From Nocardioides islandensis (GTDB taxonomy: Bacteria; Actinomycetota; Actinomycetes; Propionibacteriales; Nocardioidaceae): DNA of 64,000 nucleotides. The stretch covers positions 372,001-436,000 of the forward strand of contig NZ_JADKPN010000001.1 in NCBI RefSeq assembly GCF_015352455.1, given 5' to 3'. Every line of letters begins with the position of its first letter. Position 1 is the stretch's first letter. Positions 42,311 to 50,375 of this stretch are shown piece by piece. The notes beneath the pieces are model-generated. The model made no database searches, was not told where the DNA came from, and saw only the letters and a program-made list of their open reading frames with translations. Position numbers and translations under genes: made by a program.

Positions 42311-42832
42311 ATGTTCAGCACTCTTGCTCGCACCCTCCTCGTGACCGGCACCGTCGCGGCCGCCACCCTGGTCGCCGGCAGCGCCTCAGCCTCGGTCACC
42401 AACACCCGGTCGGAGGTCCACTTCGCACCGGCCGACGCGGTCGTCGCCACCTGTGCCGACGGCAGCGAGATCGGGCTCGGGTTCGACATCGTCCGCAACA
42501 TCCACGACACCTACGACGACGACGGCACCCTGCTCCAGGAGTCCCGCAACGTGAACTTCACCGGCATCTTCGAGAACCTGTCCACCGGTGAGCAGTACGT
42601 CTTCCAGGGCACCCGTATCGTCACCTTCGACTTCGTGGCGGGCACGCTCTTCGGCCGTGGCAACTACCGCACGGTCACCCTGCCGCACGCCGGCGTCGTG
42701 CTGCACGCGGCCGGCATGCAGGTCATCGACCTGGAGACCGGCCTGCTCATGGAGAGCGCCGGGGCCGCCATCGACGAGTGGGTCGCCGGACCCGGCGCCG
42801 TCTGCAGCCTCTTCGGTCTCGAGGGGCCATGA
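42311..42832 (+). CDS. Secreted protein of unknown function
   Basis: This 173-residue exported protein has a clear Sec signal peptide: basic start, hydrophobic TLLVTGTVAAATLVAGSA, and cleavage predicted after ASA near residue 28. The mature domain is rich in beta-strand-forming residues, with cysteines at ATCADGSE and VCSLFG that could pair. Phrases such as NFTGIFENLSTGEQYVFQGT are reminiscent of small actinobacterial exported proteins, but I do not recognise the family. ATG 42311 follows GAAAGG. It is followed by a strong terminator hairpin, so it is probably a single-gene transcript. Confidence 0.65.
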   Translation: MFSTLARTLLVTGTVAAATLVAGSASASVTNTRSEVHFAPADAVVATCADGSEIGLGFDIVRNIHDTYDDDGTLLQESRNVNFTGIFENLSTGEQYVFQGTRIVTFDFVAGTLFGRGNYRTVTLPHAGVVLHAAGMQVIDLETGLLMESAGAAIDEWVAGPGAVCSLFGLEGP

Positions 42833-42848
42833 CTGCTCCGCGTGCCAC

Positions 42849-42886
42849 GCGAACGAGCCCGGGGAGATCCCCCCGGGTTCGTTCGC
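42849..42886. terminator. Bidirectional terminator hairpin
   Basis: Arms of 16 bp (GCGAACGAGCCCGGGG and CCCCGGGTTCGTTCGC) pair fully in RNA with one G-U pair around a 6-nt loop. It lies between the stops of the secreted-protein gene (42832) and the convergent CsbD gene (42895). Confidence 0.85.
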
Positions 42887-42894
42887 GTCGGTGA

Positions 42895-43089
42895 CTACTT
42901 CTTGAAGGCGTCCTTCACGTCGTCGACCGCGTCCTTGACGTGCTCGCCGGCCTGCTTGGCGTTGGCCTCGGCCTGGTCGCCGCGGCCCTCGGCCTCGAGG
43001 CTCTCGTTGTCGGTGGCGTCACCGACCGTCTCCTTGACCTTGCCCTTGGCCTCTTCGGCCTTGTTCTCGATCTTGTCGTCGATTCCCAT
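42895..43089 (-). CDS. CsbD family stress-response protein
   Basis: This 64-residue CsbD-like protein is a small, highly charged helical polypeptide: MGIDDKIENKAEEAKGKVKE, then VGDATDNESLEAEGRGDQA and a Lys-rich end. CsbD proteins are induced by general stress in many bacteria; the molecular role is unknown. It is complete, with ATG 43089 and stop TAG. It lies between a bidirectional terminator and the CoA-transferase gene, on the same strand as the latter but 47 bp beyond its stop. Confidence 0.9.
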   Translation of the reverse strand: MGIDDKIENKAEEAKGKVKETVGDATDNESLEAEGRGDQAEANAKQAGEHVKDAVDDVKDAFKK

Positions 43090-43136
43090 GCCGCCACCTT
43101 CGCACCAGGCGGGGTGAGGCACCCCACCCTCTCGGG

Positions 43137-44294
43137 TTAGACCTGGACGGCGGCGCCGGAGGCGATCAGGGACTCGACGTCCTCGATGCCCCAGGCCGTG
43201 AGAGCCTCGCGGGTGTGCTGGCCGGGGCCACCGGGCGGCGGCGTACCGAGCGTGGGCGAGGTACGTGAGAACCGCGGGGCCGGGGACGGTTCCTGGCCGA
43301 TCCCGCGGTCGGCGTACACCGCCCGCTCGACGAGGTGCGGGTGCTCGGCCGCCTCGGCCATCGTCAGCACGGGTGCCGCACACGCGTCGGTGCCGTCGAA
43401 GACCTCGGCCCACTCTGCGAGCGGGCGGCCACGCACGGTCTCGGCGATGAGCTCGCGCAGCGCCGGCCAGGCCGCGACGTCGTTGCGGTCCGGCGCCGTC
43501 TCGCGGATGCCCAGCCCGTCGACGAGCGCCTCGTAGAACTGGGGCTCCAGGGCGCCGATGGCGAGGTGGCGGCCGTCGGCGGTCTCGTACACGTCGTAGT
43601 ACGGCGCGCCGCCGCCGAGCAGGTTCACGTCGCGGCGGTCCTGGGCGAGGCCGCCCGCGAGGTGCGCGGCGTACATGGCGTTGAGGTGCGCGACCCCCTC
43701 GACGATGGCCGCGTCCACGACCTGGCCCTGCCCCGAGGTACGGGCCTCCAGCAGGGCGGCCAGGACGCCGACGACCAGGTACGTCGAGCCGCCGCCGAAG
43801 TCGCCGACGACGTTGGCCGGGAAGTGCGGGCGGGCCGGGTCCTGGCCCCAGCCGTACAGCGAGCCGCCGACCGCCAGGTACGTGAGGTCGTGGCCGGCCG
43901 TCTGCGCCAGCGGCCCGGTCTGCCCCCAGCCGGTCATCCGCCCGTAGACCAAGCGCGGGTTGCGGGCCAGGCACGCGTCCGGCCCGAGGCCGAGCCGCTC
44001 GGTGACGCCGGGCCGCAGCCCCTCGACGAGCACGTCGGCCGACTCCACCAGCGTGAGGACCGTGGCGACGGCCTCGGGGTGCTTGAGGTCGAGGGCGACG
44101 CTCGGCCTCCCCCGGGTCAGGAAGTCGTGCTCGCCACCGGAGCCGAACTGACCGCCGGGCCGGTCCACGCGGATGACGTCGGCGCCGAGGTCGGCCAGCG
44201 CCATGCAGGCGTGCGGCCCGGGACCGATGCCGGCGAGCTCCACGACGCGCACGCCGCGCAGCGGCCCGGTACCCCGCCCCAGCTCGACCGTCAC
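43137..44294 (-). CDS. CaiB/BaiF family CoA-transferase (alpha-methylacyl-CoA racemase-like)
   Basis: This 385-residue class III CoA-transferase superfamily member most resembles alpha-methylacyl-CoA racemase (Mcr), which interconverts (R)- and (S)-2-methylacyl-CoA. It has LRGVRVVELAGIGPGPHACM, LADLGADVIRVDRPGG, DLKHPEAVATVLTLVESADV, FRPGVTERLGLG-like sequence (LRPGVTERLGLG) and GRMTGWGQTGPLAQTAGHDL. The N-terminal GIGPGPH is a racemase hallmark. GTG 44294 overlaps the stop of an amino-acid transporter ATPase gene by 4 bp. Coupling of these two is unexpected and may be incidental. Confidence 0.88.
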   Translation of the reverse strand: MTVELGRGTGPLRGVRVVELAGIGPGPHACMALADLGADVIRVDRPGGQFGSGGEHDFLTRGRPSVALDLKHPEAVATVLTLVESADVLVEGLRPGVTERLGLGPDACLARNPRLVYGRMTGWGQTGPLAQTAGHDLTYLAVGGSLYGWGQDPARPHFPANVVGDFGGGSTYLVVGVLAALLEARTSGQGQVVDAAIVEGVAHLNAMYAAHLAGGLAQDRRDVNLLGGGAPYYDVYETADGRHLAIGALEPQFYEALVDGLGIRETAPDRNDVAAWPALRELIAETVRGRPLAEWAEVFDGTDACAAPVLTMAEAAEHPHLVERAVYADRGIGQEPSPAPRFSRTSPTLGTPPPGGPGQHTREALTAWGIEDVESLIASGAAVQV

Positions 44295-45028
44295 GGCTGG
44301 AGCACCCGCCGCAGGAACTGCCGGGTCCGCTCCTCGCGCGGGTCGCCGAAGATCTGGGCGGGTGGTCCCTGCTCGAGGATCGCGCCGTCGTGCAGGAAGC
44401 ACACGGTGGTCGCCACGTCGCGGGCGAACGTCATCTCGTGGGTGGCCAGCACCATCGTCGTACCCTCCCCCGCCAGCCGCCGGATGATCTCCAGCACCTC
44501 GCCGGTGAGCTCGGGGTCGAGGGCGGCGGTGATCTCGTCGAGCAGGAGCAGAGCAGGGTCCGTCGCCATCGCCCGCGCCATCGCGACCCGCTGCTGCTGG
44601 CCGCCGGAGAGCCGGTCCGGGTGCTCGCGCGCCTTGTCCGCGAGCCCGAACGCCGTGAGCAGCTCCATCGACTTGGCCTCGGCCGTCGCACGGTCCACGC
44701 CGTGCGCCTTGCGCGGCGCCAGGGTGAGGTTGTCGAGCACGGTCAGGTGCGGGAACAGGTTGTAGGCCTGGAAGACGATGCCCATCCGGCGGCGTACGGC
44801 GCGCGCGTCGACCCGCGGGTCGGAGATCTCCTGCCCCTCGAAGAAGATCGCGCCGTCGTCGATGTCCTCCAGCAGGTCGAGGCAGCGCAGCAGCGTGGAC
44901 TTGCCGGAGCCCGACGACCCGATGAGGCAGACCACGTCGTGCGGCTCGACGACCAGGTCGATGTCGCGGAGCACGACCTTGTCGCCGTAGGCCTTGCGGA
45001 CGTTCTCGGTGCGCAGGACCTCGGTCAC
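44291..45028 (-). CDS. Polar amino acid ABC transporter ATP-binding protein
   Basis: This 245-residue ATPase is of the PAAT (GlnQ/HisP) family. Walker A is LIGSSGSGKSTLLRCLDLLE, the signature is LSGGQQQRVAMARAMA, Walker B is LLLLDEITAALDPELTGE, and the switch is ATHEMTFARDVA, a sequence typical of this subfamily. GTG 45028 overlaps the permease stop by 4 bp. With the permease and the lipoprotein it forms a complete amino-acid importer operon that ends with a CoA-transferase gene. Confidence 0.92.
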   Translation of the reverse strand: MTEVLRTENVRKAYGDKVVLRDIDLVVEPHDVVCLIGSSGSGKSTLLRCLDLLEDIDDGAIFFEGQEISDPRVDARAVRRRMGIVFQAYNLFPHLTVLDNLTLAPRKAHGVDRATAEAKSMELLTAFGLADKAREHPDRLSGGQQQRVAMARAMATDPALLLLDEITAALDPELTGEVLEIIRRLAGEGTTMVLATHEMTFARDVATTVCFLHDGAILEQGPPAQIFGDPREERTRQFLRRVLQP

Positions 45029-45885
45029 CGGGCCCCCGCTCGCTCACGCCGCATCATCCGCCGGCCCAGCCAGTCGGTGAACCGGGCCAACGGGATGGTC
45101 AGCGCCACGAACAGCGCCGCCACCACGACGATCGGGGTGTAGTTGAAGTTGTACGACGCGTAGTCCTGCGCCGTGAACAGCGCGTCGAACACGAAGATCG
45201 ACGACAGCAGCGCGGTGTCCTTCTGCAGCGACACGAAGTCGTTGAGCAACGGGGGCACGACCCGCCGGGTCGCCTGGGGGAGGACGACGTAGCGCATCGC
45301 CTGGCCGTGCGAGAGCCCCAGCGCGTCGGCGCTGGCGACCTGCGACGGGTGGATCGAGTCGATGCCGGAGCGGAAGACCTCCGCGACGTACGCGCCGTAC
45401 GACAGGACCAGCGCGCCGCAGCCCAGCCAGAACGTGTCGGTGGTGACGCCCTGGAGCTGGAGGGCCGGGATGCCGAAGCCGGCCAGCACGACCACCAGGA
45501 TCGTCGGCACCCCGCGGAAGAGGTCGGTGTAGAAGACCGCCAGCAGCCGCACCGGGAACATGGCGGCCGACGTCGTCGACCGCACCACGGCCACCGCGGC
45601 ACCGAGGAGCAGGATCAGCGGCTCGGCGATCAGGAAGAGCAGGACGTTCTTGCCGAAGCCCTTCAGCACGTCGGGGAACGCCGCCTTCGCGTCCTCCCAC
45701 GAGAAGAAGAACTCCTTGACGCGCGGCCAGCCCGGCGAGGACGTCACCCCGAGGACGAGCAGCCCGATCACCACGACCGTGGCGACCGTGGCGATGGTCC
45801 CCGACCGCAGCCGGAGCCGTCGCCGCAGCGCGTCCCGCTCGACCTGGCGCGCGCTCGGCGTCCAGTCGGCCTCGGTCGGGGGCAT
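45025..45885 (-). CDS. Polar amino acid ABC transporter permease
   Basis: This 286-residue permease is of the HisMQ/GlnP type, with about five or six transmembrane helices. The EAA loop is visible as SQVASADALGLSHGQAMRYV followed by VLPQATRRVVPPLLNDFVSL, where it contacts the ATPase. FYTDLFRGVPTILVVVL is the conserved N-terminal RGxP motif. Only one permease gene is present, so it probably acts as a homodimer. ATG 45885 lies 3 bp after the substrate-binding protein stop. Confidence 0.9.
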   Translation of the reverse strand: MPPTEADWTPSARQVERDALRRRLRLRSGTIATVATVVVIGLLVLGVTSSPGWPRVKEFFFSWEDAKAAFPDVLKGFGKNVLLFLIAEPLILLLGAAVAVVRSTTSAAMFPVRLLAVFYTDLFRGVPTILVVVLAGFGIPALQLQGVTTDTFWLGCGALVLSYGAYVAEVFRSGIDSIHPSQVASADALGLSHGQAMRYVVLPQATRRVVPPLLNDFVSLQKDTALLSSIFVFDALFTAQDYASYNFNYTPIVVVAALFVALTIPLARFTDWLGRRMMRRERAGAR

Positions 45886-45888
45886 CCG

Positions 45889-46788
45889 CTACGGGGTCAG
45901 CTCGGGGACGTTCGCCACCTGGCTGAGCCACCGCTGCTCGATCGCGTCGAGGGTGCCGTCCTCCCGCAGGGCGGCGAGCGCCTCGTTGACGCACTCCACG
46001 AGCGGGGACCCCTTCTCGAAGAGCATCCCGAACTCCTCCTGCTTGCCGCTCTCAGGCTGGAACTGGCCGACGATCGTGCCCTTGGAGAGCTCCGCCGCCA
46101 CGATGTAGAAGGCCGTGGGCAGGTCGACGAGGATCGCGTCCACCTGGCCGTGCTGGAGCGCCTGCGTCGCACCGGTCGTGTCCTTGAACACCACGGGGTC
46201 GGAGTCGGGCTGGATCAGGTCGCGGATCGCGGTCAGCGAGGTCGTGCCCGTCTGGGCGCCGATCTTGAGGCCCTTCAGCTCCGCCAGGGTGGTGGCCCCG
46301 TCCGCGGGCGAGCCCTTCAGGGTGACCACGGCCTGCGCAGCGGCGTAGTAGCCGTCGGAGAAGTCCACGACCTGCGCCCGCTGGGCCGTGATCGAGATCT
46401 GGTTGATGTCGAAGTCGAACTTGCCCTGCTTGCCCGGCGCGTACGACGAGTTGAACGGCACCTTGGTCCACTGCACCTGGTCGCCGGTGAAGCCGAGCTT
46501 CTCGGCCACCGCGTAGGCGACCGCGGACTCGAAGCCCTCGCCGTTGGTCGGGTCGTTCTTGGCGAACCACGGGTCGTACGCCGGGGAGTCGGTGCCGATC
46601 GTCAGGGTGCCGGGGGTCCGGACCGCGCCGGCCGCACAGGCCGCCGGATCCGCCGCGGTGGACTCCGACGTCGTCGCCGAGGGCGACCCCTCGTCGGACC
46701 CGGTCGAGGTGCTGCTGTCCACGGGGGCGCAGCCGAGGGAGAGGAACAGGAGAGGGGCCATCCCGAGAGCCAGACGGCGCAGTCGCAT
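45889..46788 (-). CDS. Amino acid ABC transporter substrate-binding lipoprotein
   Basis: This 299-residue family 3 solute-binding protein has a lipoprotein signal sequence with lipobox LSLGC, modified at C20, followed by a Ser/Thr-rich linker. The binding domain begins RTPGTLTIGTDSPAYDPWFA and includes GFESAVAYAVAEKLG, DFDINQISITAQRAQVVDFS and LKGLKIGAQTGTTSLTAIRD. The ATG at 46788 has TACTAT exactly 6 nt upstream, indicating a leaderless transcript for the whole importer operon. Substrate: probably a polar or acidic amino acid, not resolvable from sequence. Confidence 0.9.
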   Translation of the reverse strand: MRLRRLALGMAPLLFLSLGCAPVDSSTSTGSDEGSPSATTSESTAADPAACAAGAVRTPGTLTIGTDSPAYDPWFAKNDPTNGEGFESAVAYAVAEKLGFTGDQVQWTKVPFNSSYAPGKQGKFDFDINQISITAQRAQVVDFSDGYYAAAQAVVTLKGSPADGATTLAELKGLKIGAQTGTTSLTAIRDLIQPDSDPVVFKDTTGATQALQHGQVDAILVDLPTAFYIVAAELSKGTIVGQFQPESGKQEEFGMLFEKGSPLVECVNEALAALREDGTLDAIEQRWLSQVANVPELTP

Positions 46789-46794
46789 GCGCGC

Positions 46795-46800
46795 ATAGTA
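46795..46800 (-). promoter_or_regulatory. -10 box TACTAT of the leaderless importer promoter
   Basis: On the reverse strand TACTAT is followed by 6 nt and then the ATG at 46788, the exact leaderless spacing. Confidence 0.6.
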
Positions 46801-46823
46801 GACCTGGCTTGCTGACTTTCGGG

Positions 46824-47297
46824 TCAGTGATGCGCGTGGTGGTCGCTGCCGTGCAGCTCGTGCACGACCGCGTGGCCCTTGCCGCGCCCGATCATCCAGT
46901 GGTTGACCGGGACGGTGACCACGAAGGCGATGGCGAGGGCCGCGGCCAGGGTCCACCAGAACAGCGCGCTGCTGAGCGTCGCCGCCATCGCCCCGGGCAC
47001 CAGCACCAGGAACGCGTTGTCGACGACCTCCATGGTCAGGATCGAGACCGTGTCGGCGGCCAGCGCGGTGCTCACGGCCGCGCCGACGCCGAGGCCCGCG
47101 CGGCGTACGGACGAGAAGGTGAGCAGGTAGCCGAAGAAGAACGCCAGCACGATCGCCAGGACCAGGCTCGGCACGGTGGACCAGCCCCACCAGGTGGCCA
47201 GCACCATGCCCAGCACCTCGCCGATGGCGCAGCCGGTGAGGCAGTGGAGCGTCGCGCTGACGGCGGTCTTCCAGGAAGCGGTCATGGTCGTCACCAT
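46824..47297 (-). CDS. DUF4396 membrane protein, probably metal (copper) related
   Basis: This 157-residue membrane protein has four hydrophobic segments, for example VLGMVLATWWGWSTV, LVLAIVLAFFFGYLLTF and ALFWWTLAAALAIAFVVTV. It has the DUF4396 pattern LTMEVVDNAFLVLVPGAM and NHWMIGRGKGHA. The tail is histidine-rich (HGSDHHAHH). Immediately before the ATG at 47297 lies a near-perfect CsoR-type copper operator at 47298-47314, so a copper or other soft-metal link is inferred. With no room for a ribosome-binding site, the gene may be leaderless; ATG 47285 is an alternative start. Confidence 0.75.
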   Translation of the reverse strand: MVTTMTASWKTAVSATLHCLTGCAIGEVLGMVLATWWGWSTVPSLVLAIVLAFFFGYLLTFSSVRRAGLGVGAAVSTALAADTVSILTMEVVDNAFLVLVPGAMAATLSSALFWWTLAAALAIAFVVTVPVNHWMIGRGKGHAVVHELHGSDHHAHH

Positions 47298-47314
47298 ATA
47301 CCCCCCGGGGGTAT
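47298..47314. promoter_or_regulatory. CsoR-like copper operator
   Basis: ATACCCCC-C-GGGGGTAT is a perfect palindrome with one central base, matching the general CsoR/RcnR-family G-tract operator pattern. It touches the DUF4396 start codon. No csoR gene is in the window. Confidence 0.65.
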
Positions 47315-47378
47315 CGGATCAATGCCGCGTGAGCGGTCTCACCTTGCCTGTTACCGGCGAGTAGGGTCGACTGACCGC

Positions 47379-49403
47379 GTGAGCCGGTACCCGCACCTGC
47401 TGGAGCCCGTGACCCTCGGCGACCTGACGCTGCGCAACCGGGTCGTCATGGGGTCGATGCACACCGGGCTCGAGGACCACCCGTGGGACCTGCCGAAGCT
47501 CACGGCGTACGCCGCCGAGCGTGCCCGCGGCGGGGTCGGGCTGATCATCACGGGCGGGTACGCGCCGACCAAGCGGGGCTGGCTCAAGCCCTTCGCCGCG
47601 GAGATGACGACGCGACTGCAGGCGATGCGGCACCGCGACCTGACCGACGCCGTGCACGCCGAGGGCGGCGCGATCGCGATGCAGGTGCTGCACGCGGGGC
47701 GCTACGCCTACCACCCGTTCAGCGTCAGCGCGTCGGCGAAGAAGTCGCCCATCACGCCGTTCCGCCCGAGCGCCTTGTCGACCAAGGGGGTCGACGACAC
47801 GGCGACGGCGTTCGCCCGGTCGGTGGCGCTGGCGCGGAAGGCGGGGTACGACGGGGTCGAGATCATGGGCTCCGAGGGCTACCTGGTCAACCAGTTCCTC
47901 GCCGCGCGCACCAACGACCGCACCGACCACTGGGGCGGCTCGGCGCGCAACCGGATGCGGTTCGCCGTCGAGGTCGTCCGGCGCTCACGGGAGGTCGTGC
48001 CCGAGGGGTTCCCGATCGTCTACCGGATCTCGCTGATCGACCTGGTCGAGGACGGCCAGACCTGGGAGGAGGTCGTCGAGCTCGCGCACCTGCTCGAGGA
48101 GGCGGGTGTCACGGTGCTGAACACCGGCATCGGCTGGCACGAGGCGCGGGTGCCGACGATCATCACCCAGGTGCCGCCCGGCGCCTGGCGGTCGCTGACC
48201 GCACGGCTCAAGGCCGAGGTGTCGGTGCCCGTCTGCGCGTCGAACCGGATCAACTCCCCCGAGATGGCCGAGGAGATCATCGCCTCCTGCGGCGCTGACC
48301 TGGTGTCGATGGCCCGGCCGCTGCTCGCCGACCCCGACTTCGTCCGGAAGGCCGCCGAGGACCGCGCCGACGAGATCAACACCTGCATCGCCTGCAACCA
48401 GGCCTGCCTGGACCACGTGTTCTCCAACCAGCACGCCACCTGCTTGGTCAACCCCCGGGCCGGCCGGGAGACGTCGCTGGTGCTGCTCCCGCTCCCCTCG
48501 GTCCCCGCCGCCCCGGCGCGGGTCGCGGTCGTGGGCGCCGGGCCGGCGGGCCTGGCCGCGGCGGTGTCCGCGGCCGAGCGCGGCTTCGCCGTCACCCTGT
48601 TCGAGAGGTCCGACGCGATCGGCGGCCAGTTCCGGCTGGCCATGGCCGTGCCCGGCAAGGAGGACTTCGCCGAGACGCTGCGCTACTACGCGCGCAGGCT
48701 CGAGGTGCTCGGCGTGACGGTCCGGCTCGGGACCGAGGCGTCGGTCACCGACCTGGCGCTGTTCGACGACGTCATCGTCGCCACCGGCGTCGTGCCACGG
48801 CTCCCGGGCCTGGAGGGGATCGACCACCCGAGCGTGGCGTCGTACGCCGACGTGCTCAGCGGCCGCGTCGTGCCGGGACGCCGGGTCGCGGTCGTCGGTG
48901 CCGGTGGCATCGGCGTGGACGTCGCGCACTTCCTGGTGCACGACCCGGCCGACGGCCTCGACGAGTGGATGGCGCACTGGGGCGTCGGCGACCCCGCGCT
49001 GTACGCCGGCGGGCTGACCGAGCCGAAGCCGCGCACGCCCGCGCGCGAGGTGACCCTGCTCCAGCGCAAGAGCACCCCGATCGGGATCGCCCTCGGCAAG
49101 ACCTCCGGCTGGGCGCACCGGGCGGTGCTCAAGCAGGCCGGCGTCCGGCTCGTCAGCGGCGTGACGTACGACCGCGTCGACGACGACGGCCTGCACGTGA
49201 CCGTGGACGGAGCACCCGTCACCTACGAGGTCGACACGGTCGTCCTCTGCGCGGGGCAGGAGTCGGTGCGCGGGCTGTACGACGACCTGGTGTCGACCGG
49301 GAACACCGAGGGTCGCTGGCTCATCGGCGGTGCCGACGTGGCGGCCGAGCTCGACGCCAAGCGGGCCATCGAGCAGGGCACCCGGGTCGCCGCCAGCCTC
49401 TGA
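47379..49403 (+). CDS. 2,4-dienoyl-CoA reductase-like NADH:flavin oxidoreductase (FadH type)
   Basis: This 674-residue flavoenzyme has an Old Yellow Enzyme barrel (1-325), an iron-sulfur cluster and two dinucleotide-binding domains, as in FadH and related enoate/amine reductases. It reduces 2,4-dienoyl-CoA during degradation of unsaturated fatty acids. The barrel has RNRVVMGSMHTGLEDHPWDL and MQVLHAGRYAY. The [4Fe-4S] ligands C336, C339, C343 and C355 lie in CIACNQACLDHVFSNQHATC. The FAD site VAVVGAGPAGLAAAVSAAER and the NADPH site VAVVGAGGIGVDVAHFLVHD follow. GTG 47379 lies 11 nt after TAGGGT, a possible -10 box. The family is certain; FadH specificity is likely. Confidence 0.88.
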   Translation: MSRYPHLLEPVTLGDLTLRNRVVMGSMHTGLEDHPWDLPKLTAYAAERARGGVGLIITGGYAPTKRGWLKPFAAEMTTRLQAMRHRDLTDAVHAEGGAIAMQVLHAGRYAYHPFSVSASAKKSPITPFRPSALSTKGVDDTATAFARSVALARKAGYDGVEIMGSEGYLVNQFLAARTNDRTDHWGGSARNRMRFAVEVVRRSREVVPEGFPIVYRISLIDLVEDGQTWEEVVELAHLLEEAGVTVLNTGIGWHEARVPTIITQVPPGAWRSLTARLKAEVSVPVCASNRINSPEMAEEIIASCGADLVSMARPLLADPDFVRKAAEDRADEINTCIACNQACLDHVFSNQHATCLVNPRAGRETSLVLLPLPSVPAAPARVAVVGAGPAGLAAAVSAAERGFAVTLFERSDAIGGQFRLAMAVPGKEDFAETLRYYARRLEVLGVTVRLGTEASVTDLALFDDVIVATGVVPRLPGLEGIDHPSVASYADVLSGRVVPGRRVAVVGAGGIGVDVAHFLVHDPADGLDEWMAHWGVGDPALYAGGLTEPKPRTPAREVTLLQRKSTPIGIALGKTSGWAHRAVLKQAGVRLVSGVTYDRVDDDGLHVTVDGAPVTYEVDTVVLCAGQESVRGLYDDLVSTGNTEGRWLIGGADVAAELDAKRAIEQGTRVAASL

Positions 49404-49436
49404 CAACTCCCGCCCGGTCGGGTGCGTCCCACGGGC

Positions 49437-50240
49437 GTGGAGGTCACCCGGCGCGCGCTCCTCGCTGGGGTCGGCCTGGCGTGCACGTCGTGCGGGTCGC
49501 TGCCGGACGTGCCGTCGGTGGCTCCGGGCCGGCGGCTGAGCGGCGTGCTCACGTCGCAGGCCCGGGGAGGGCTGCGCTGCGGCTGGACCATCGCCTGGCC
49601 ACCCGGCCGGCGGCGGGGCCTCCCCGTCGTCGTGGTGCTGCACGGTCGCGGCAACGACCACGCGTCGGCGTTCAGCAGCGACTACCTCGCGCTGGACCGG
49701 TACCTCGCCCGGGCCGTCGGGCTCGGGACCCCGCCGTACGCGCTGGCCGGCATCGACGGCGGCGAGGCCTACTGGCACGCCCGAGCGGACGGCGACGACC
49801 CGGCCGCGATGGTGGTCGACGAGCTGCTGCCCCTGCTGTCGCGCCACGGGCTGGACACCGGGCGGCTCGGGTTCCTGGGGTGGTCGATGGGCGGGTACGG
49901 CGCGCTGCACCTCGGCGGCGTCCTCGGGCCGTCACGCGTCGCGGCCGTGGCGGCGATGAGCCCCGCGCTGTGGCACGAGTACGCCGACTCGGCCCCCGGC
50001 GCGTTCGACGACGCGGCCGACCTCGCGGCCAACACCGTGCTGGGCCGGCAGTCCGACCTCGACGGCGTCGCGGTCCGCGTCGACTGCGGGGACGGCGACC
50101 CCTTCGCCCCGGTCACCCGCGACTACCGCGCCGGCTTCGACGTACCTCCCGCCGGCGGCATCGAGCCCGGCGACCACGAGCTGGCCTACTGGCGCCGGCT
50201 GGCCGGCCAAGAGCTCGCGTTCCTCGGGGCGCATCTGTGA
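49437..50240 (+). CDS. Alpha/beta-hydrolase lipoprotein (esterase-like)
   Basis: This 267-residue alpha/beta hydrolase resembles the esterase D/feruloyl-esterase type. The N-terminus VEVTRRALLAGVGLAC has twin arginines and a lipobox, so it should be exported, probably by Tat, and anchored at C16. The oxyanion strand VVVVLHGRGNDHA and the nucleophile elbow GWSMGGYGALHLGG (S150) are clear; a possible acid and base are D247 or nearby and H in GDHELAYWRR. GTG 49422 is an alternative start five codons upstream. The substrate is unknown. It converges with a sulfotransferase gene across an R5 palindrome. Confidence 0.8.
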   Translation: MEVTRRALLAGVGLACTSCGSLPDVPSVAPGRRLSGVLTSQARGGLRCGWTIAWPPGRRRGLPVVVVLHGRGNDHASAFSSDYLALDRYLARAVGLGTPPYALAGIDGGEAYWHARADGDDPAAMVVDELLPLLSRHGLDTGRLGFLGWSMGGYGALHLGGVLGPSRVAAVAAMSPALWHEYADSAPGAFDDAADLAANTVLGRQSDLDGVAVRVDCGDGDPFAPVTRDYRAGFDVPPAGGIEPGDHELAYWRRLAGQELAFLGAHL

Positions 50241-50250
50241 CTGCTGCGTC

Positions 50251-50339
50251 GGTGCCAGCAATCGCGCGATCGCGCGGATACTGCAGATCTCCGGCCGCGA
50301 AACCTGTCATACGGGCGCGATCGCGCGGAAATCGGCACC
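50251..50339. repeat. R5 palindrome, copy a
   Basis: This 89-bp inverted repeat starts GGTGCCAG and ends GGCACC and contains two copies of the self-complementary core CGCGCGATCGCGCG. It lies between the stops of convergent genes (50240 and 50376). A related copy in the same orientation lies at 60156-60243. Confidence 0.85.
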
Positions 50340-50375
50340 CCGAGCCCACCCCCCCCCGGCCGGCGTCGGGGACGG

